Source: Nocardia fluminea (GTDB lineage Bacteria > Actinomycetota > Actinomycetes > Mycobacteriales > Mycobacteriaceae). Taken from it: 64,000 bases of DNA. The notes beneath the pieces are model-generated. The model was not told the origin of the DNA. It saw nothing but the letters and a program-made list of their open reading frames with translations, and did not search any database. The stretch is taken from positions 682,001 through 746,000 of the forward strand of contig NZ_PJMW01000001.1 of NCBI RefSeq assembly GCF_002846365.1, in the 5' to 3' direction. The position numbers and the translations under genes are program-made. Each line of letters opens with the position of its first letter. Position 1 is the stretch's first letter. This document shows positions 25,113-33,407 of the stretch, piece by piece.

Positions 25113-26288
25113 GTGACCACCTCCAGCACAACACCATTGCCGTTCCCGGCAGTACGACCATTCCGGCCCGAAACCTACGGCCAGGACACCTACGGTCACG
25201 CCAGAATGCCACGCAACACCACCCAGCCCGACCCGCATCGCGTCGACAAAGTCGACTACGGCCGCTTTCGTAATCTGTACCTCTACATCACCGAGGCCTG
25301 TCAGCTGCGCTGCGACCACTGCTACATGGGCGAACGCCTCGAGCGAGCATTGAAGATGACACCCCAGCAGATCGTGGACACCCTGACGACCTGGCGCCAA
25401 CTCGGCAGCGACAAACTCACCATCCTCGGCGGTGAACCCACCCTGCATCCGTGGTACGTCGACGCCATCAAAGCCGCCCGCGCGATCGGCTACCAGCACG
25501 TCATCACAACCACCAATGCACAAAAGATCGCCCAGAAGAAGTTCGTCAAACTCACGCCCGACGACTTCGCCTACGTCCAGGTCAGCATGGACGGTGGCAG
25601 TGACCGGACCCACGACGCGGTCCGCGGTGCGGGAACTTTCGACCAGGCAATGGAAACCAGTGCCGAGCTGTGTGCACGCGGGTTCGACACCCGCATCATC
25701 TGCACAGTCAACAAGGCCAACGAAGGCGATGTTCTGCGGCTGCTCGACATCGCCGACGACATCGGCGCGAGTCTGGTGAAGTTCCACGTCTTCTCCACCA
25801 TCGGCACCGGACACGGAAACGCCGACATGGCGATGACACCGCCCGAATGGGTCGACTTCTGCGAGCGGCTCGAACAAGTTGCGCCAGAACACAAGTCGCG
25901 GGTGTGGTTTCAACCCACCTATGCACGCGTCGACCAGATGAGCCGATACGCCGACGAGGGCTACCAGGGCTGCATCGGCCGAACATTGGACCGGATCTCA
26001 GTGTTCCCAGATGGGCGCGCCTACATTTGCTCCTACCTGTTCGACACCGACATGTACTTCGCGAAAATGCAGGACGGTCAGGTCCTCATCAACCGCGACA
26101 CCTCGGGCAACGAGTTCGATCTGTTCACCCTGCCGCTGACCAACAGCGCCTGCGGAGGATGTAAAGCCGCCGCGTGCATGGGCGGGTGCCCCGCCGAAGA
26201 AGTCGTCATGGGCGAGTCCTCATGCTCGGCCTACCCCGACATCGTGCCCGTCTGCCGACTGTGGAAGTCCAGCGCCAAACCCGAATAG
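25113..26288 (+). CDS. Radical SAM/SPASM-type protein
   Basis: A 391-residue radical SAM enzyme. The [4Fe-4S] motif is CxxxCxxC at residues 63, 67 and 70 ('TEACQLRCDHCYMG'), with the GGEP-type motif 'LTILGGEPTLHPWYV'. The C-terminus has a cysteine-rich stretch ('CGGCKAAACMGGCPAEE' plus two later Cys), as in SPASM/twitch auxiliary-cluster domains. Such enzymes often modify peptides, but also small molecules. GTG 25113 overlaps the kinase-like gene's stop, and the cupin gene follows after nine bases. The substrate is unknown; no obvious precursor peptide is next to it, although two small ORFs lie downstream. Confidence 0.9.
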   Translation: MTTSSTTPLPFPAVRPFRPETYGQDTYGHARMPRNTTQPDPHRVDKVDYGRFRNLYLYITEACQLRCDHCYMGERLERALKMTPQQIVDTLTTWRQLGSDKLTILGGEPTLHPWYVDAIKAARAIGYQHVITTTNAQKIAQKKFVKLTPDDFAYVQVSMDGGSDRTHDAVRGAGTFDQAMETSAELCARGFDTRIICTVNKANEGDVLRLLDIADDIGASLVKFHVFSTIGTGHGNADMAMTPPEWVDFCERLEQVAPEHKSRVWFQPTYARVDQMSRYADEGYQGCIGRTLDRISVFPDGRAYICSYLFDTDMYFAKMQDGQVLINRDTSGNEFDLFTLPLTNSACGGCKAAACMGGCPAEEVVMGESSCSAYPDIVPVCRLWKSSAKPE

Positions 26289-26297
26289 GAGACACCC

Positions 26298-26951
26298 GTG
26301 CACACCATGGAAACGATCATCGAGCCGCTGCGCGCGCTGGACTGGAACGACGTCGAAGCCGTCGACTCCGCCACCCGAAAAGCCTTCGACCTCCTGGCCG
26401 CAAGCAAATACCTGCTCCGCCGAGCCCTCAATGCCCTGCCCGACAACCCCGACCTCACGCCGCTGTGCGAGCACTACGACATCCTCGACAAGATCGTCCT
26501 GCACGACGACCCCGAATCCGGAATCCGGTTGCGGCTGCACATCTTCGGGCCCGGCTACCACGACCGACCCCACAACCACCGCTGGACCTACGCCAGCAAC
26601 ATCTTGCGCGGCGAATACCGCCACCGGATCTACGGGCAAGCGAAAGTCGACACCGGCGTCGACGTCTCGACGTTGCGCGCCGTCCATGTGCGCCACGAAC
26701 AGGTCGGCGCCAGCTATGCCCTGCACCACAGCGCGATCCATGCCGTCGTCGCAGAACCGGACACCGTGTCGTTGGTGCTGCGCGGGCCTGCGATCAACGA
26801 CCGATTCCTGGTGATGGACGCCAAGACCGGTCGGTCGTGGTGGCAGTACGGCGCCAACCAGGAATCCCTCGAAGACGCTGCGAAAAAGCGCATGTCGCCG
26901 CAGCGGCTCGAGGAACTGATCACCTTGCTCGGACAGTGGGACCTCATCTGA
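26298..26951 (+). CDS. Cupin-fold protein, cysteine-dioxygenase-like
   Basis: A 217-residue protein with a cupin-type metal motif: 'GYHDRPHNHRWTYASNILRG' then 'EYRHRIYG', and a later His pair 'YALHHSAIHAVVAEPDTVSL'. It may be a mononuclear iron enzyme or sugar-binding cupin; the 'HNHRW...G.Y.H' arrangement is similar to cysteine-dioxygenase-like cupins. GTG 26298 follows AGGAG by six bases. It is the third gene of the kinase-radical SAM unit. Confidence 0.7.
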   Translation: MHTMETIIEPLRALDWNDVEAVDSATRKAFDLLAASKYLLRRALNALPDNPDLTPLCEHYDILDKIVLHDDPESGIRLRLHIFGPGYHDRPHNHRWTYASNILRGEYRHRIYGQAKVDTGVDVSTLRAVHVRHEQVGASYALHHSAIHAVVAEPDTVSLVLRGPAINDRFLVMDAKTGRSWWQYGANQESLEDAAKKRMSPQRLEELITLLGQWDLI

Positions 26952-27015
26952 GCGAGGCAAGGGAACGGTGGGGTCGTCGAGACAGCCGTGAGAGGCGGCG
27001 CCCCCACCGGGACCC

Positions 27016-27462
27016 CTACCAGCCGTACACCGACATGCGCTCCCCGGAAGCGATGCGATCCAACGCTTCTCGGCAGTAAGGGATCATCTCGGCTGGCAAC
27101 GAGTCGAGGCCGAACCACTCCAGTGCATCGCACTTGTCAGGCTCACGGTTCTCCGGCACACCCTGCCACCGAACGACCCGGAAGAAGAACGCCACCCGCC
27201 CGCCCGATGAGGAGTTGTGCATGACGTGCACGAACTCGACATCGCCCGGAGCGATTACGACGCCGATCTCCTCATCCGCCTCCCGAACGAGGGCATCGAC
27301 CACCGACTCCTCGGCCTCGAGATGCCCCGACGGCGGATGGTAGGCGCCATCGGCATATCCGGTGTTCGCACGCCGACCGAACAGAACCCGTCCCTGATCA
27401 TCGGTGAGCAGCAAATGCACGTCACCGATCAATGTGTGCCGCTCAACGCTGGACACAGCCAT
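27016..27462 (-). CDS. NUDIX hydrolase
   Basis: A 148-residue protein with a full Nudix box: 'GHLEAEESVVDALVREADEE' followed by IGV (G-x5-E-x7-R-E-x2-E-E-x-G). It cleaves a nucleoside diphosphate linked to another group. It converges with the cupin gene. With the adenylate-kinase-like and phosphotransferase genes it gives the island a nucleotide theme, but proteins of this kind are common beside such regulators and may be housekeeping. Confidence 0.9.
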   Translation of the reverse strand: MAVSSVERHTLIGDVHLLLTDDQGRVLFGRRANTGYADGAYHPPSGHLEAEESVVDALVREADEEIGVVIAPGDVEFVHVMHNSSSGGRVAFFFRVVRWQGVPENREPDKCDALEWFGLDSLPAEMIPYCREALDRIASGERMSVYGW

Positions 27463-27542
27463 TCCGACCCCATTCTCTCGATACGCCCGACCTGAGCGCG
27501 AGCCGACCCTAGGTCAGCCACCACCAAATGGCTATGCGCCCG

Positions 27543-27549
27543 GCGTATA
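27543..27549 (+). promoter_or_regulatory. GCGTATA element before a small gene
   Basis: A fourth copy of the GCGTATA heptamer seen upstream of the kinase-like gene, 20 bases before the start of the 68-residue protein. Confidence 0.35.
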
Positions 27550-27568
27550 TCGCACCCCGGAGTAATCC

Positions 27569-27775
27569 ATGACAACGCAACCCATGCTCTACCGCCGCGG
27601 TGACCAGCTGCGCATCCTGCCGCGTCGCACCCCGGACAACATCTCGGCTGTGATCGCCTTCGGCCAAGCGGCAAGACTCGGCCGCCGCGACTCCCGCCTG
27701 CCCGAACGCCAACGCGCCGGATATCACCGCCAGGATTTCACGACTGCTTCCGGCCGACATCGGCTGGGGCACTGA
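27569..27775 (+). CDS. Small hypothetical protein, 68 residues
   Basis: ATG with GGAG six bases upstream. It is rich in Arg ('MLYRRGDQLRILPRRTP'), has no membrane segment, and is followed after four bases by a second small ORF. The ribosome site and the GCGTATA element before it argue for a real gene. I do not recognise the family; a role as an accessory or substrate peptide of the radical SAM island is only speculation. Confidence 0.5.
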   Translation: MTTQPMLYRRGDQLRILPRRTPDNISAVIAFGQAARLGRRDSRLPERQRAGYHRQDFTTASGRHRLGH

Positions 27776-27779
27776 TGAT

Positions 27780-28013
27780 ATGGAACCGATGAACGCACCG
27801 GACTTGGACCACAGGAATACCGAACCCATGGAATGGGTGCCGCTATTCGATCTCGACCATGCCATTCGGGCGCTCGCCGCCCACGGCTTATTGACGATCA
27901 CCAATGACCAGGCGCCTCAACAGCCTCCTCGCTGTCCGCCACAGTCGTCGCCGGCCGCTTCAACTGCTCGAGCCGACGAGTTTGTGTCCGACGGCCGAAC
28001 CGATCACCACTGA
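27780..28013 (+). CDS. Small hypothetical protein, 77 residues
   Basis: A short acidic N-terminal half ('EWVPLFDLDHAIRALAAHGL') resembles small proteins often found after XRE-type regulators in actinobacteria; the C-terminal half is low-complexity and may be out of its natural frame. It lies four bases after the previous small ORF. An alternative start is ATG 27789. Confidence 0.45.
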   Translation: MEPMNAPDLDHRNTEPMEWVPLFDLDHAIRALAAHGLLTITNDQAPQQPPRCPPQSSPAASTARADEFVSDGRTDHH

Positions 28014-28039
28014 AGGTTCGGATGGAGGGACCGTTTCGG

Positions 28040-28258
28040 TCAAGGCAGCAGGTACAGGCGTTCGTTCGGCAGTCGAGGAAGGTCGGTGTAGTGCGCCGCC
28101 GCCACCGAGACCTCGCAGAGGCGTCGGCGGGCCACGTCTTGGACGAATACCATCGCGGCCGTCAGGCAGGCCACGAATTCCATGCGCATGGTGGCGAATT
28201 GGACCATCAGGCGAATGTCGGGCTCTTCCGGACACGGTGATTGCTTGCCGTGCTTCAT
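28040..28258 (-). CDS. Possible small hypothetical protein, 72 residues
   Basis: In the 350-base gap before the thiolase terminator, a 72-codon minus-strand frame begins 'MKHGKQSPCPEEPDIRLMVQ' and contains a hydrophobic middle ('FVACLTAAMVFVQDVA'). There is no strong ribosome site. It is the best coding candidate in the gap and could also be a remnant. Confidence 0.3.
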   Translation of the reverse strand: MKHGKQSPCPEEPDIRLMVQFATMRMEFVACLTAAMVFVQDVARRRLCEVSVAAAHYTDLPRLPNERLYLLP

Positions 28259-28307
28259 GGTGTGCTGGCTTGCTTCATAGGTTCACGTTCGACTTTCGAG
28301 TAAATGG

Positions 28308-28346
28308 CTGTGCCCCGGCGGGCCTGTTCGGTTCGCCGGGGCACAG
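28308..28346. terminator. Terminator-like stem-loop after the thiolase gene
   Basis: Perfect 13-base arms 'CTGTGCCCCGGCG' and 'CGCCGGGGCACAG' with a 13-base loop, 17 bases past the thiolase stop. Confidence 0.75.
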
Positions 28347-28363
28347 TCGGTGTCTGACGGTGA

Positions 28364-29581
28364 TCAGGCGGTCTCGAAGGTGGCGGCCATGCCTTGGCCG
28401 CCACCGATGCACATGGTGGCCAGGCCACGGCCACCGCCACGACGGCGCAGCTCGTGCAGCAAGGTGGTCACCATGCGCACGCCTGTGGCGCCGATCGGGT
28501 GGCCGAGAGAGATGCCCGAGCCGTTGACATTGAGGCGGTCGTGGTCGCGCCAGTTCCAACCTTCGAGGACTGCGAGGACCTGCACGGCGAAGGCTTCGTT
28601 GACTTCGACCAGGTCCATCGAGTCCAGCAGCGACACCGTGTCGCTACCTTGGCGCGCAGCGAGTTTCGCGACGGCGGGTACCGGGCCGATACCCATGCGC
28701 GAGGGCTCGCAGCCCGCGGCGGCCCAGCCGGTGAGGTAGCCGATCGGCTCCAGGCCCAGCTCGTCGAGCTTGTCCTCGGCGACGACGAGAAGCCCTGCGG
28801 CCGCGTCGTTCTGCTGGCTCGAGTTGCCCGCGGTGACGGTGCCGCCGGGGGTGATCGTGCGCAGCTTCGCCAGCGTCTGTGCCGTGGAGTCCGGGCGGAT
28901 GCCCTCGTCGGCGACGAAGACGACCGGGTCGCCCTTGCGCTGTGGCACCGTCACCGGCACCACCTCGTCGGCGAAACGGCCCTCCGCCCAGGCCGCGGCG
29001 GCACGCTGATGGCTGCGGGCGGCGAAGGAGTCGGCCTCTTCGCGCATCAGGCCGTAGTCCTGTGCGAGGTTCTCAGCGGTCTCGATCATCCCGGAGATCT
29101 TGCCGAACCTGGCCTCGGGCTGGGAGCGCTCACGGCCACGGTCGAGCCGATCGAACAGCTGCACGGTGCCCGCGCGAGCACCCCAGCGGGTGCTGGTCGA
29201 GTAGTACTCGATGCGGCTCATCGATTCGACACCGCCGGCGAGTACGACGTCAGCGGCTCCGGTCTGCACCATCATCGCCGACGTGGCCAGCGCCTGCAGG
29301 CCGCCACCGCAGCGCCGGTCGAGCTGCATGCCGGGCACGGTGATCGGTAGTCCGGCGTGCAGGGCGAGCCAACGCCCGACGCAGGGAACCTCGGAGCTGG
29401 CATAGGACTGAGCGAACACGACGTCGTCGATGCGTTCGGGGTCGATGCCCGAGCGCTCGACCACGGCTTTGACCACGGTGGCGCCCAGGTCCTCGACCGC
29501 GACGTCACGCAGTGAGCCGCCGAAGGTCCCGACGGGGGTACGGGTGGGCGCGACGATCGCGGCCCGGCGCAGAGTTGACAT
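28364..29581 (-). CDS. Acetyl-CoA acyltransferase (thiolase)
   Basis: A 405-residue thiolase. The acyl-accepting cysteine is in 'LDRRCGGGLQALATSA', the His in 'NVNGSGISLGHPIGATG', and the second Cys in 'ATMCIGGGQGMAATFE'. It cleaves a 3-ketoacyl-CoA with CoA, or condenses two acyl-CoAs. ATG 29581 follows GGAGTCGGAAG; the frame upstream to 29662 is an unsupported extension into the acyl-CoA dehydrogenase gene. It is the last gene of the minus-strand catabolic run and supplies the final beta-oxidation step. Confidence 0.94.
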   Translation of the reverse strand: MSTLRRAAIVAPTRTPVGTFGGSLRDVAVEDLGATVVKAVVERSGIDPERIDDVVFAQSYASSEVPCVGRWLALHAGLPITVPGMQLDRRCGGGLQALATSAMMVQTGAADVVLAGGVESMSRIEYYSTSTRWGARAGTVQLFDRLDRGRERSQPEARFGKISGMIETAENLAQDYGLMREEADSFAARSHQRAAAAWAEGRFADEVVPVTVPQRKGDPVVFVADEGIRPDSTAQTLAKLRTITPGGTVTAGNSSQQNDAAAGLLVVAEDKLDELGLEPIGYLTGWAAAGCEPSRMGIGPVPAVAKLAARQGSDTVSLLDSMDLVEVNEAFAVQVLAVLEGWNWRDHDRLNVNGSGISLGHPIGATGVRMVTTLLHELRRRGGGRGLATMCIGGGQGMAATFETA

Positions 29582-29594
29582 CTTCCGACTCCGA

Positions 29595-30743
29595 TCAGAT
29601 CGCGTTGCGCGCGATGAGCTGCGCGGCGATGACATTGCGCTGGATCTCGTTGGTGCCCTCACCGACGATCATCAACGGCGCGTCACGGAAGTAGCGCTCC
29701 ACGTCGTATTCCTTGGAGTAGCCGTAGCCGCCGTGCACGCGGATCGCGTCGAGTGCGATCTGCATCGCGGTCTCGGAGGCGAACAGCTTGGCCATGCCGG
29801 CTTCCATGTCGGCGCGCTCCCCCGCGTCCAGTTTCTGGGCCGCGTCGAGGGTGAGCAGCCGCGCCGCGCGCTGCTTGGTCGCCATGTCCGCGAGGAGGTT
29901 TCCGACGGACTGGTGCTTCCAGATCGGCTTGCCGAAGGACTGGCGCTCCTGTGCGTAGCGCACCGCGGAGTCGAGCGCGGCTTGGCCGACGCCCAAGGCG
30001 CGCGAGGCCACCTGGATCCGGCCGACCTCGAGGCCGCGCATCATGTGGCTCCAGCCCAGGTTCGGCACGCCACCCAGGATGGCGTCGTCGCCGACCTTGC
30101 GGCCGTCGAACACCAGCTCGCAGGCTTCGACACCGCGGTAGCCCAGCTTGGGCAGCTTCTTGGAGATGATCATCCCGTCACCGGGCTCCACCAGGATCAC
30201 GCTCATGCCCTTGTGGGCGGGCTCGGCGTCGCGATCGGTGATGCACAGCAGCCCGATCAGGCCGGAGTGGGCGGCGTTGGAGATCCAGGTCTTGGAACCC
30301 GAGATGGACCACTGGTCGCCGTCGCGCACCGCGGTGGTGCGCATGGCCTGCAGGTCACTGCCTCCCGCGGGTTCGGTGAGTGCCATCGTGGCGCGGATGG
30401 CGCCCTCGGCCATCTTCGGCAGGTACTTCGACTTCTGCTCGTCGGTGCCGAAGGTCTTGATCAGGTAGCTGATCACCGAGTGGCCGCCGATGGCGCCCGC
30501 CAGGCTCATCCAGCCGCGCGCCAGTTCCTCGGTGACGCCCGCGAAACAGGCGGTGCTCACGTCGACACCGCCGTATTCGGCGGGCACGAGCAGGCCGAAG
30601 AAGCCGAGCTTCTTCATCTCCTCGATGAACTCCTCGGGATAGATGTCGTCCTCTTCGAACTCGCGCACGCGACCGCGGACCCGCTGATCGACGAAGTCGG
30701 CGACCAGATCGACCATCTGCTGCTCATCGGCTGTGAGGCTCAT
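29595..30743 (-). CDS. Acyl-CoA dehydrogenase
   Basis: A 382-residue FAD enzyme of the ACAD family: 'ALTEPAGGSDLQAMRTTAVR' (substrate/FAD region), 'WISNAAHSGLIGLLCITDRD', 'IRVHGGYGYSKEYDVERYFR' and the catalytic-base region 'MIVGEGTNEIQRN'. It introduces an alpha,beta double bond into an acyl-CoA. It lies between the GntR regulator and the thiolase and has its own AT-rich promoter block upstream, so it may head a two-gene transcript. Confidence 0.94.
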   Translation of the reverse strand: MSLTADEQQMVDLVADFVDQRVRGRVREFEEDDIYPEEFIEEMKKLGFFGLLVPAEYGGVDVSTACFAGVTEELARGWMSLAGAIGGHSVISYLIKTFGTDEQKSKYLPKMAEGAIRATMALTEPAGGSDLQAMRTTAVRDGDQWSISGSKTWISNAAHSGLIGLLCITDRDAEPAHKGMSVILVEPGDGMIISKKLPKLGYRGVEACELVFDGRKVGDDAILGGVPNLGWSHMMRGLEVGRIQVASRALGVGQAALDSAVRYAQERQSFGKPIWKHQSVGNLLADMATKQRAARLLTLDAAQKLDAGERADMEAGMAKLFASETAMQIALDAIRVHGGYGYSKEYDVERYFRDAPLMIVGEGTNEIQRNVIAAQLIARNAI

Positions 30744-30763
30744 GCCTACCCTTTCCTAGTTCA

Positions 30764-30782
30764 TGCATAAAATATTATATCA
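30764..30782. promoter_or_regulatory. AT-rich promoter/operator element
   Basis: 'TGCATAAAATATTATATCA' lies 21 bases before the acyl-CoA dehydrogenase start and directly after the GntR gene. It is a candidate site for that regulator. Confidence 0.45.
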
Positions 30783-31436
30783 GGCCCAGAATCGGCGCGC
30801 TTCGAGCATCTCCACCGCGCGGTCGCCGCCGTGCCGGAAGTGCTCCTCGGTCGTGGTGCGGGCCGTGTCCGCATCTCGGCCCCGCAGTGCGTTCAGGATC
30901 TCGCGATGGTCGCGGTCGGCCGTCTCCGGCCAGTCGTCGTGGGCCTCGTAGAAGCCATGCGGTCCCGAGCTGCCCAGCACCTTGAGCTCGGTGAGCAGGC
31001 GCCGGGATCCGCTCGCGCGGTTGATCATTCGATGGAACTCGAAGTTGAGAGTTTCGCGGTCCCGGCTCGACGCTGTTTCCATCCGATCCAGGATCGCCTC
31101 GAGTGCGTCCAGTGACGTATCGGAGATCCTGGCTGCCGCCCGTGCGGCGGCCAGACCCGACACCACACCGAGCAGCCAGTAGTGGTCGCGAACATCGTCG
31201 CGCGTCATCGGGGCGACGAACGCACCGCGCCGCGGCGGCATGTCGACGATGCTCTCCAGCTCGAGCGCGATCAGCGCCTCGCGCACGGGCAGCTTGCTGA
31301 TGCCGAGGAATTCGGCGATCTCGTCCTGATCGATCTTGTCACCCGGACGGAGCTCACCCGCGAAGATCCGACGCCGGATCTCCTGCACCGCAGCCGCTTT
31401 CAGGCTCGGTTGTTGGGCGACGCGTGGCAGATCCAT
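30780..31436 (-). CDS. GntR-family regulator, FadR/FCD subgroup
   Basis: A 218-residue repressor-type protein. The winged HTH is 'GDKIDQDEIAEFLGISKLPV' with 'REALIALELESIVDMPPRRG', followed by an FCD effector domain ('FHRMINRASGSRRLL', 'DHREILNALRGRDADTA') whose metal-binding D-H-H pattern fits carboxylic-acid ligands. Its ATG shares a base with the CoA-transferase stop (TGATG). Likely target: the catabolic run in which it lies. Confidence 0.92.
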   Translation of the reverse strand: MDLPRVAQQPSLKAAAVQEIRRRIFAGELRPGDKIDQDEIAEFLGISKLPVREALIALELESIVDMPPRRGAFVAPMTRDDVRDHYWLLGVVSGLAAARAAARISDTSLDALEAILDRMETASSRDRETLNFEFHRMINRASGSRRLLTELKVLGSSGPHGFYEAHDDWPETADRDHREILNALRGRDADTARTTTEEHFRHGGDRAVEMLEARRFWA

Positions 31437-32608
31437 CAGGTCTTCCCCGCCTCCACCGTCGGCGCGAACTCGGCGCGAATCGCATCGGTATGGGCGCCGA
31501 GAGCAGGCACCGACCCGTTGACCACCGGCCAGTCACGTGCGGTACCCGGCGGCAAGAGGGCGGGCACACGTCCCGACGGGGTGCCGATCTCGCGCCAACG
31601 GTCACGCTCGCGCAGCTGCGGATGCTCGGCGAGTTCGCGCACTCCGTTGAGTCGCGCGTTCCCGATCCCCGCCTTGTCGGCGCCATCCTGGATTTCTGCC
31701 AAAGTCCTGGTGGCACACCATTGTTCGACTACCGCATCGACCTCGCCGCGACGCGCGACGCGATCGTCGTTGTGCAGGTAACGCGGATCGTCGGCCAGCT
31801 CGGGGCAACCCATGAGGTCGGTCATCCGCCGCCACTCACGGTCGCTGGTCGTTCCGAGCACCGCCGTCTGCCCATCCGAAGTCGCGTAGGCGCCGTACGG
31901 GGCGATCATCGGCGAGCCCATGCCCACCGGCACCGGTTCGGTATCGGCATGCAGGACCTGATTGAGGGCGAATCCCATCATCTCCGACACCACATCGAGC
32001 ATCGCCACGGGCACGACCGCCCCGTGTCCGGTGCGCTCGCGGTCGTAGAGCGCGGCCAGGATCGCCGAATACGAGTACAGCGCGGTGCCGATGTCGGCCA
32101 CCGGGATGCCGGGCTTGGCGGGATTGCCGGGCGTGCCGGTGATGCTGCACGAGCCCGCTTCGGCCTGGATCAGCAGGTCGTAGGCGCGCTTGTGGTCGAG
32201 CGGTCCGCCGCGACCGTACCCGGAGATATCAACGATGATCAGCCGGGGAAAGCGGCGGGCGAGTTCGTCGACGCCCAGACCGAGCCGGTCCAGCGCGCCG
32301 GGTCCGAGATTGCTCACCAGCACGTCGGCCCCGGCCAGCATGGCTTCGAGGACCGCGAGGTCATCGGGCGCGCGCAGGTCCAGTGCTGCCGATTCCTTGC
32401 CGTGGTTGAGCCAGGTGAAGTGCGCCGACAGGCCGCCGACCACCGTGTCGTAGTGACGGGTCGAGTCGCCGTAGCCGGGCTGCTCGATCTTGATCACGCG
32501 GGCGCCCAGGTCGGCGAGGTGACGGGTGCACAGTGGGGCGGCGATGGCCTGTTCCAGGCCGATCACCGTGACACCGGCCAGCGGGCCGTGCGCGCGTGCG
32601 GTGCTCAT
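31436..32608 (-). CDS. Class III (CaiB/BaiF) CoA-transferase
   Basis: A 390-residue family member: '[20 protein letters not shown]', '[20 protein letters not shown]', '[19 protein letters not shown]', '[18 protein letters not shown]' (probable catalytic Asp) and '[20 protein letters not shown]'. It is closest to succinyl-CoA-dependent acid CoA-transferases such as itaconate CoA-transferases in pattern, though specificity cannot be set by eye. It overlaps the enoyl-CoA hydratase-like gene at its start (ATGA) and the GntR gene at its end. Confidence 0.9.
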   Translation of the reverse strand: MSTARAHGPLAGVTVIGLEQAIAAPLCTRHLADLGARVIKIEQPGYGDSTRHYDTVVGGLSAHFTWLNHGKESAALDLRAPDDLAVLEAMLAGADVLVSNLGPGALDRLGLGVDELARRFPRLIIVDISGYGRGGPLDHKRAYDLLIQAEAGSCSITGTPGNPAKPGIPVADIGTALYSYSAILAALYDRERTGHGAVVPVAMLDVVSEMMGFALNQVLHADTEPVPVGMGSPMIAPYGAYATSDGQTAVLGTTSDREWRRMTDLMGCPELADDPRYLHNDDRVARRGEVDAVVEQWCATRTLAEIQDGADKAGIGNARLNGVRELAEHPQLRERDRWREIGTPSGRVPALLPPGTARDWPVVNGSVPALGAHTDAIRAEFAPTVEAGKT

Positions 32609-33396
32609 GAGAACTCGGGCTCCCGCTTCTCCCGGTAGGAGCCGACGCCCTCGGCGACATCGGGGCCGCCGAAGTGGTAGAACTCCAGGCCCAGCGACGC
32701 GTCGAAGATCGGCATGGCCTGCCGGTACCAGCCGTTGAGCGCCATCTTGGTGCCCTGGATACCGGCCCGCGAACCGGCGGCCAGCTTCTGCGCGATCTCC
32801 ATGGCCCGGTCCTGGACCTGGTCATCGTCGACGCACAGCGACACCATGCCGATGCGCTCGGCTTCCTCGCCGGTGAGTACCTCGTTGGTGAGCAGGTGGT
32901 ACTTGGCCTTGGCCATCGAGGTGAGCAACGGCCAGCAGATCGCCGCGTGATCGCCCGCCGCCACCCCGAGGCGCACGTGCCCGTCGACGATCTTGGCGCG
33001 GCGACCCGCCACCGAGATGTCGGCCAGCAGCGCGGCCACCAGGCCCGCGCCCGCGGCCGGGCCGTTGATCGCGGAGATGATCGGCTGGGGCACCTCGATG
33101 ATGTTGCGCACCAGATCGCGGGCCTCGCGCATGACTCTGGTCCGAGCGGCGTAGTCACCGATCATGTCCTCGACCAGATCGAAGCTGCCACCGGCGGAGA
33201 AGGCCCGCTCCCCCGCGCCGCGGATGATCACCGCGCGCACGGATTCGTCGAGTGCGATCACCGGCCAGACATCGGCGAGGTGCCGATGCGCCTCGGCGCC
33301 CACCGAATTCAGATTCGGCCCGTCGAGAACGATGCGCAGCACGCCCTCCGACGGCCGATCGATCGTCAACGACGAGAAATCCTCATAGCCGGCCAC
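32605..33396 (-). CDS. Enoyl-CoA hydratase/isomerase-family protein with unusual active site
   Basis: A 263-residue crotonase-fold protein. The oxyanion-hole regions are visible ('[17 protein letters not shown]' and '[20 protein letters not shown]'). Where true hydratases have the two catalytic glutamates (usually in PE-x-x-x-G and the following G-G), this protein reads '[20 protein letters not shown]', so both appear to be missing. It may act as an isomerase, decarboxylase or hydrolase instead. GTG 33396 is chosen because AAAGGA lies six bases upstream; an ATG at 33411 overlapping the previous stop is an alternative. Confidence 0.87.
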   Translation of the reverse strand: MAGYEDFSSLTIDRPSEGVLRIVLDGPNLNSVGAEAHRHLADVWPVIALDESVRAVIIRGAGERAFSAGGSFDLVEDMIGDYAARTRVMREARDLVRNIIEVPQPIISAINGPAAGAGLVAALLADISVAGRRAKIVDGHVRLGVAAGDHAAICWPLLTSMAKAKYHLLTNEVLTGEEAERIGMVSLCVDDDQVQDRAMEIAQKLAAGSRAGIQGTKMALNGWYRQAMPIFDASLGLEFYHFGGPDVAEGVGSYREKREPEFS

Positions 33397-33407
33397 ACGT
33401 TGTCCTT

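Larger units (their letters stand above)
23078..25116 (+). pseudogene. Adenylate-kinase-like gene interrupted by an IS3-family element
   Basis: The gene starts at ATG 23078 (AAAAGGGG upstream) with P-loop 'ILGPPASGKTTLTLALG' and 'TVLMDNYPG', stops being kinase-like at 23351, and resumes at 24704. Joining the flanks with one CCG copy keeps the frame: '...DNYPGTAVQVRTLLDIVETL', like the DGFPRTxxQ segment of adenylate kinases. The second half has a four-Cys knuckle (CHRC ... CANC), as in zinc-containing Adk LID domains. The intact product would be about 229 residues. Its TGA overlaps the radical SAM start (GTGA). As it stands the gene is broken, and expression of the downstream genes may be affected. 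Confidence 0.88.

Noticed and set aside
25113..26288. Radical SAM gene next to a nucleotide kinase as a prokaryotic viperin
   Set aside because: Viperins have a different CxxxCxxC context and lack a SPASM-type Cys-rich C-terminus; here the C-terminal Cys cluster and length fit another subgroup.
27509..27904. 131-residue minus-strand open frame over the small plus-strand genes
   Set aside because: Low-complexity shadow with no ribosome site; the plus-strand frames have a GGAG site and shared upstream element.
29430..30770. 446-residue plus-strand open frame
   Set aside because: Antisense to the acyl-CoA dehydrogenase, whose motifs are unambiguous.
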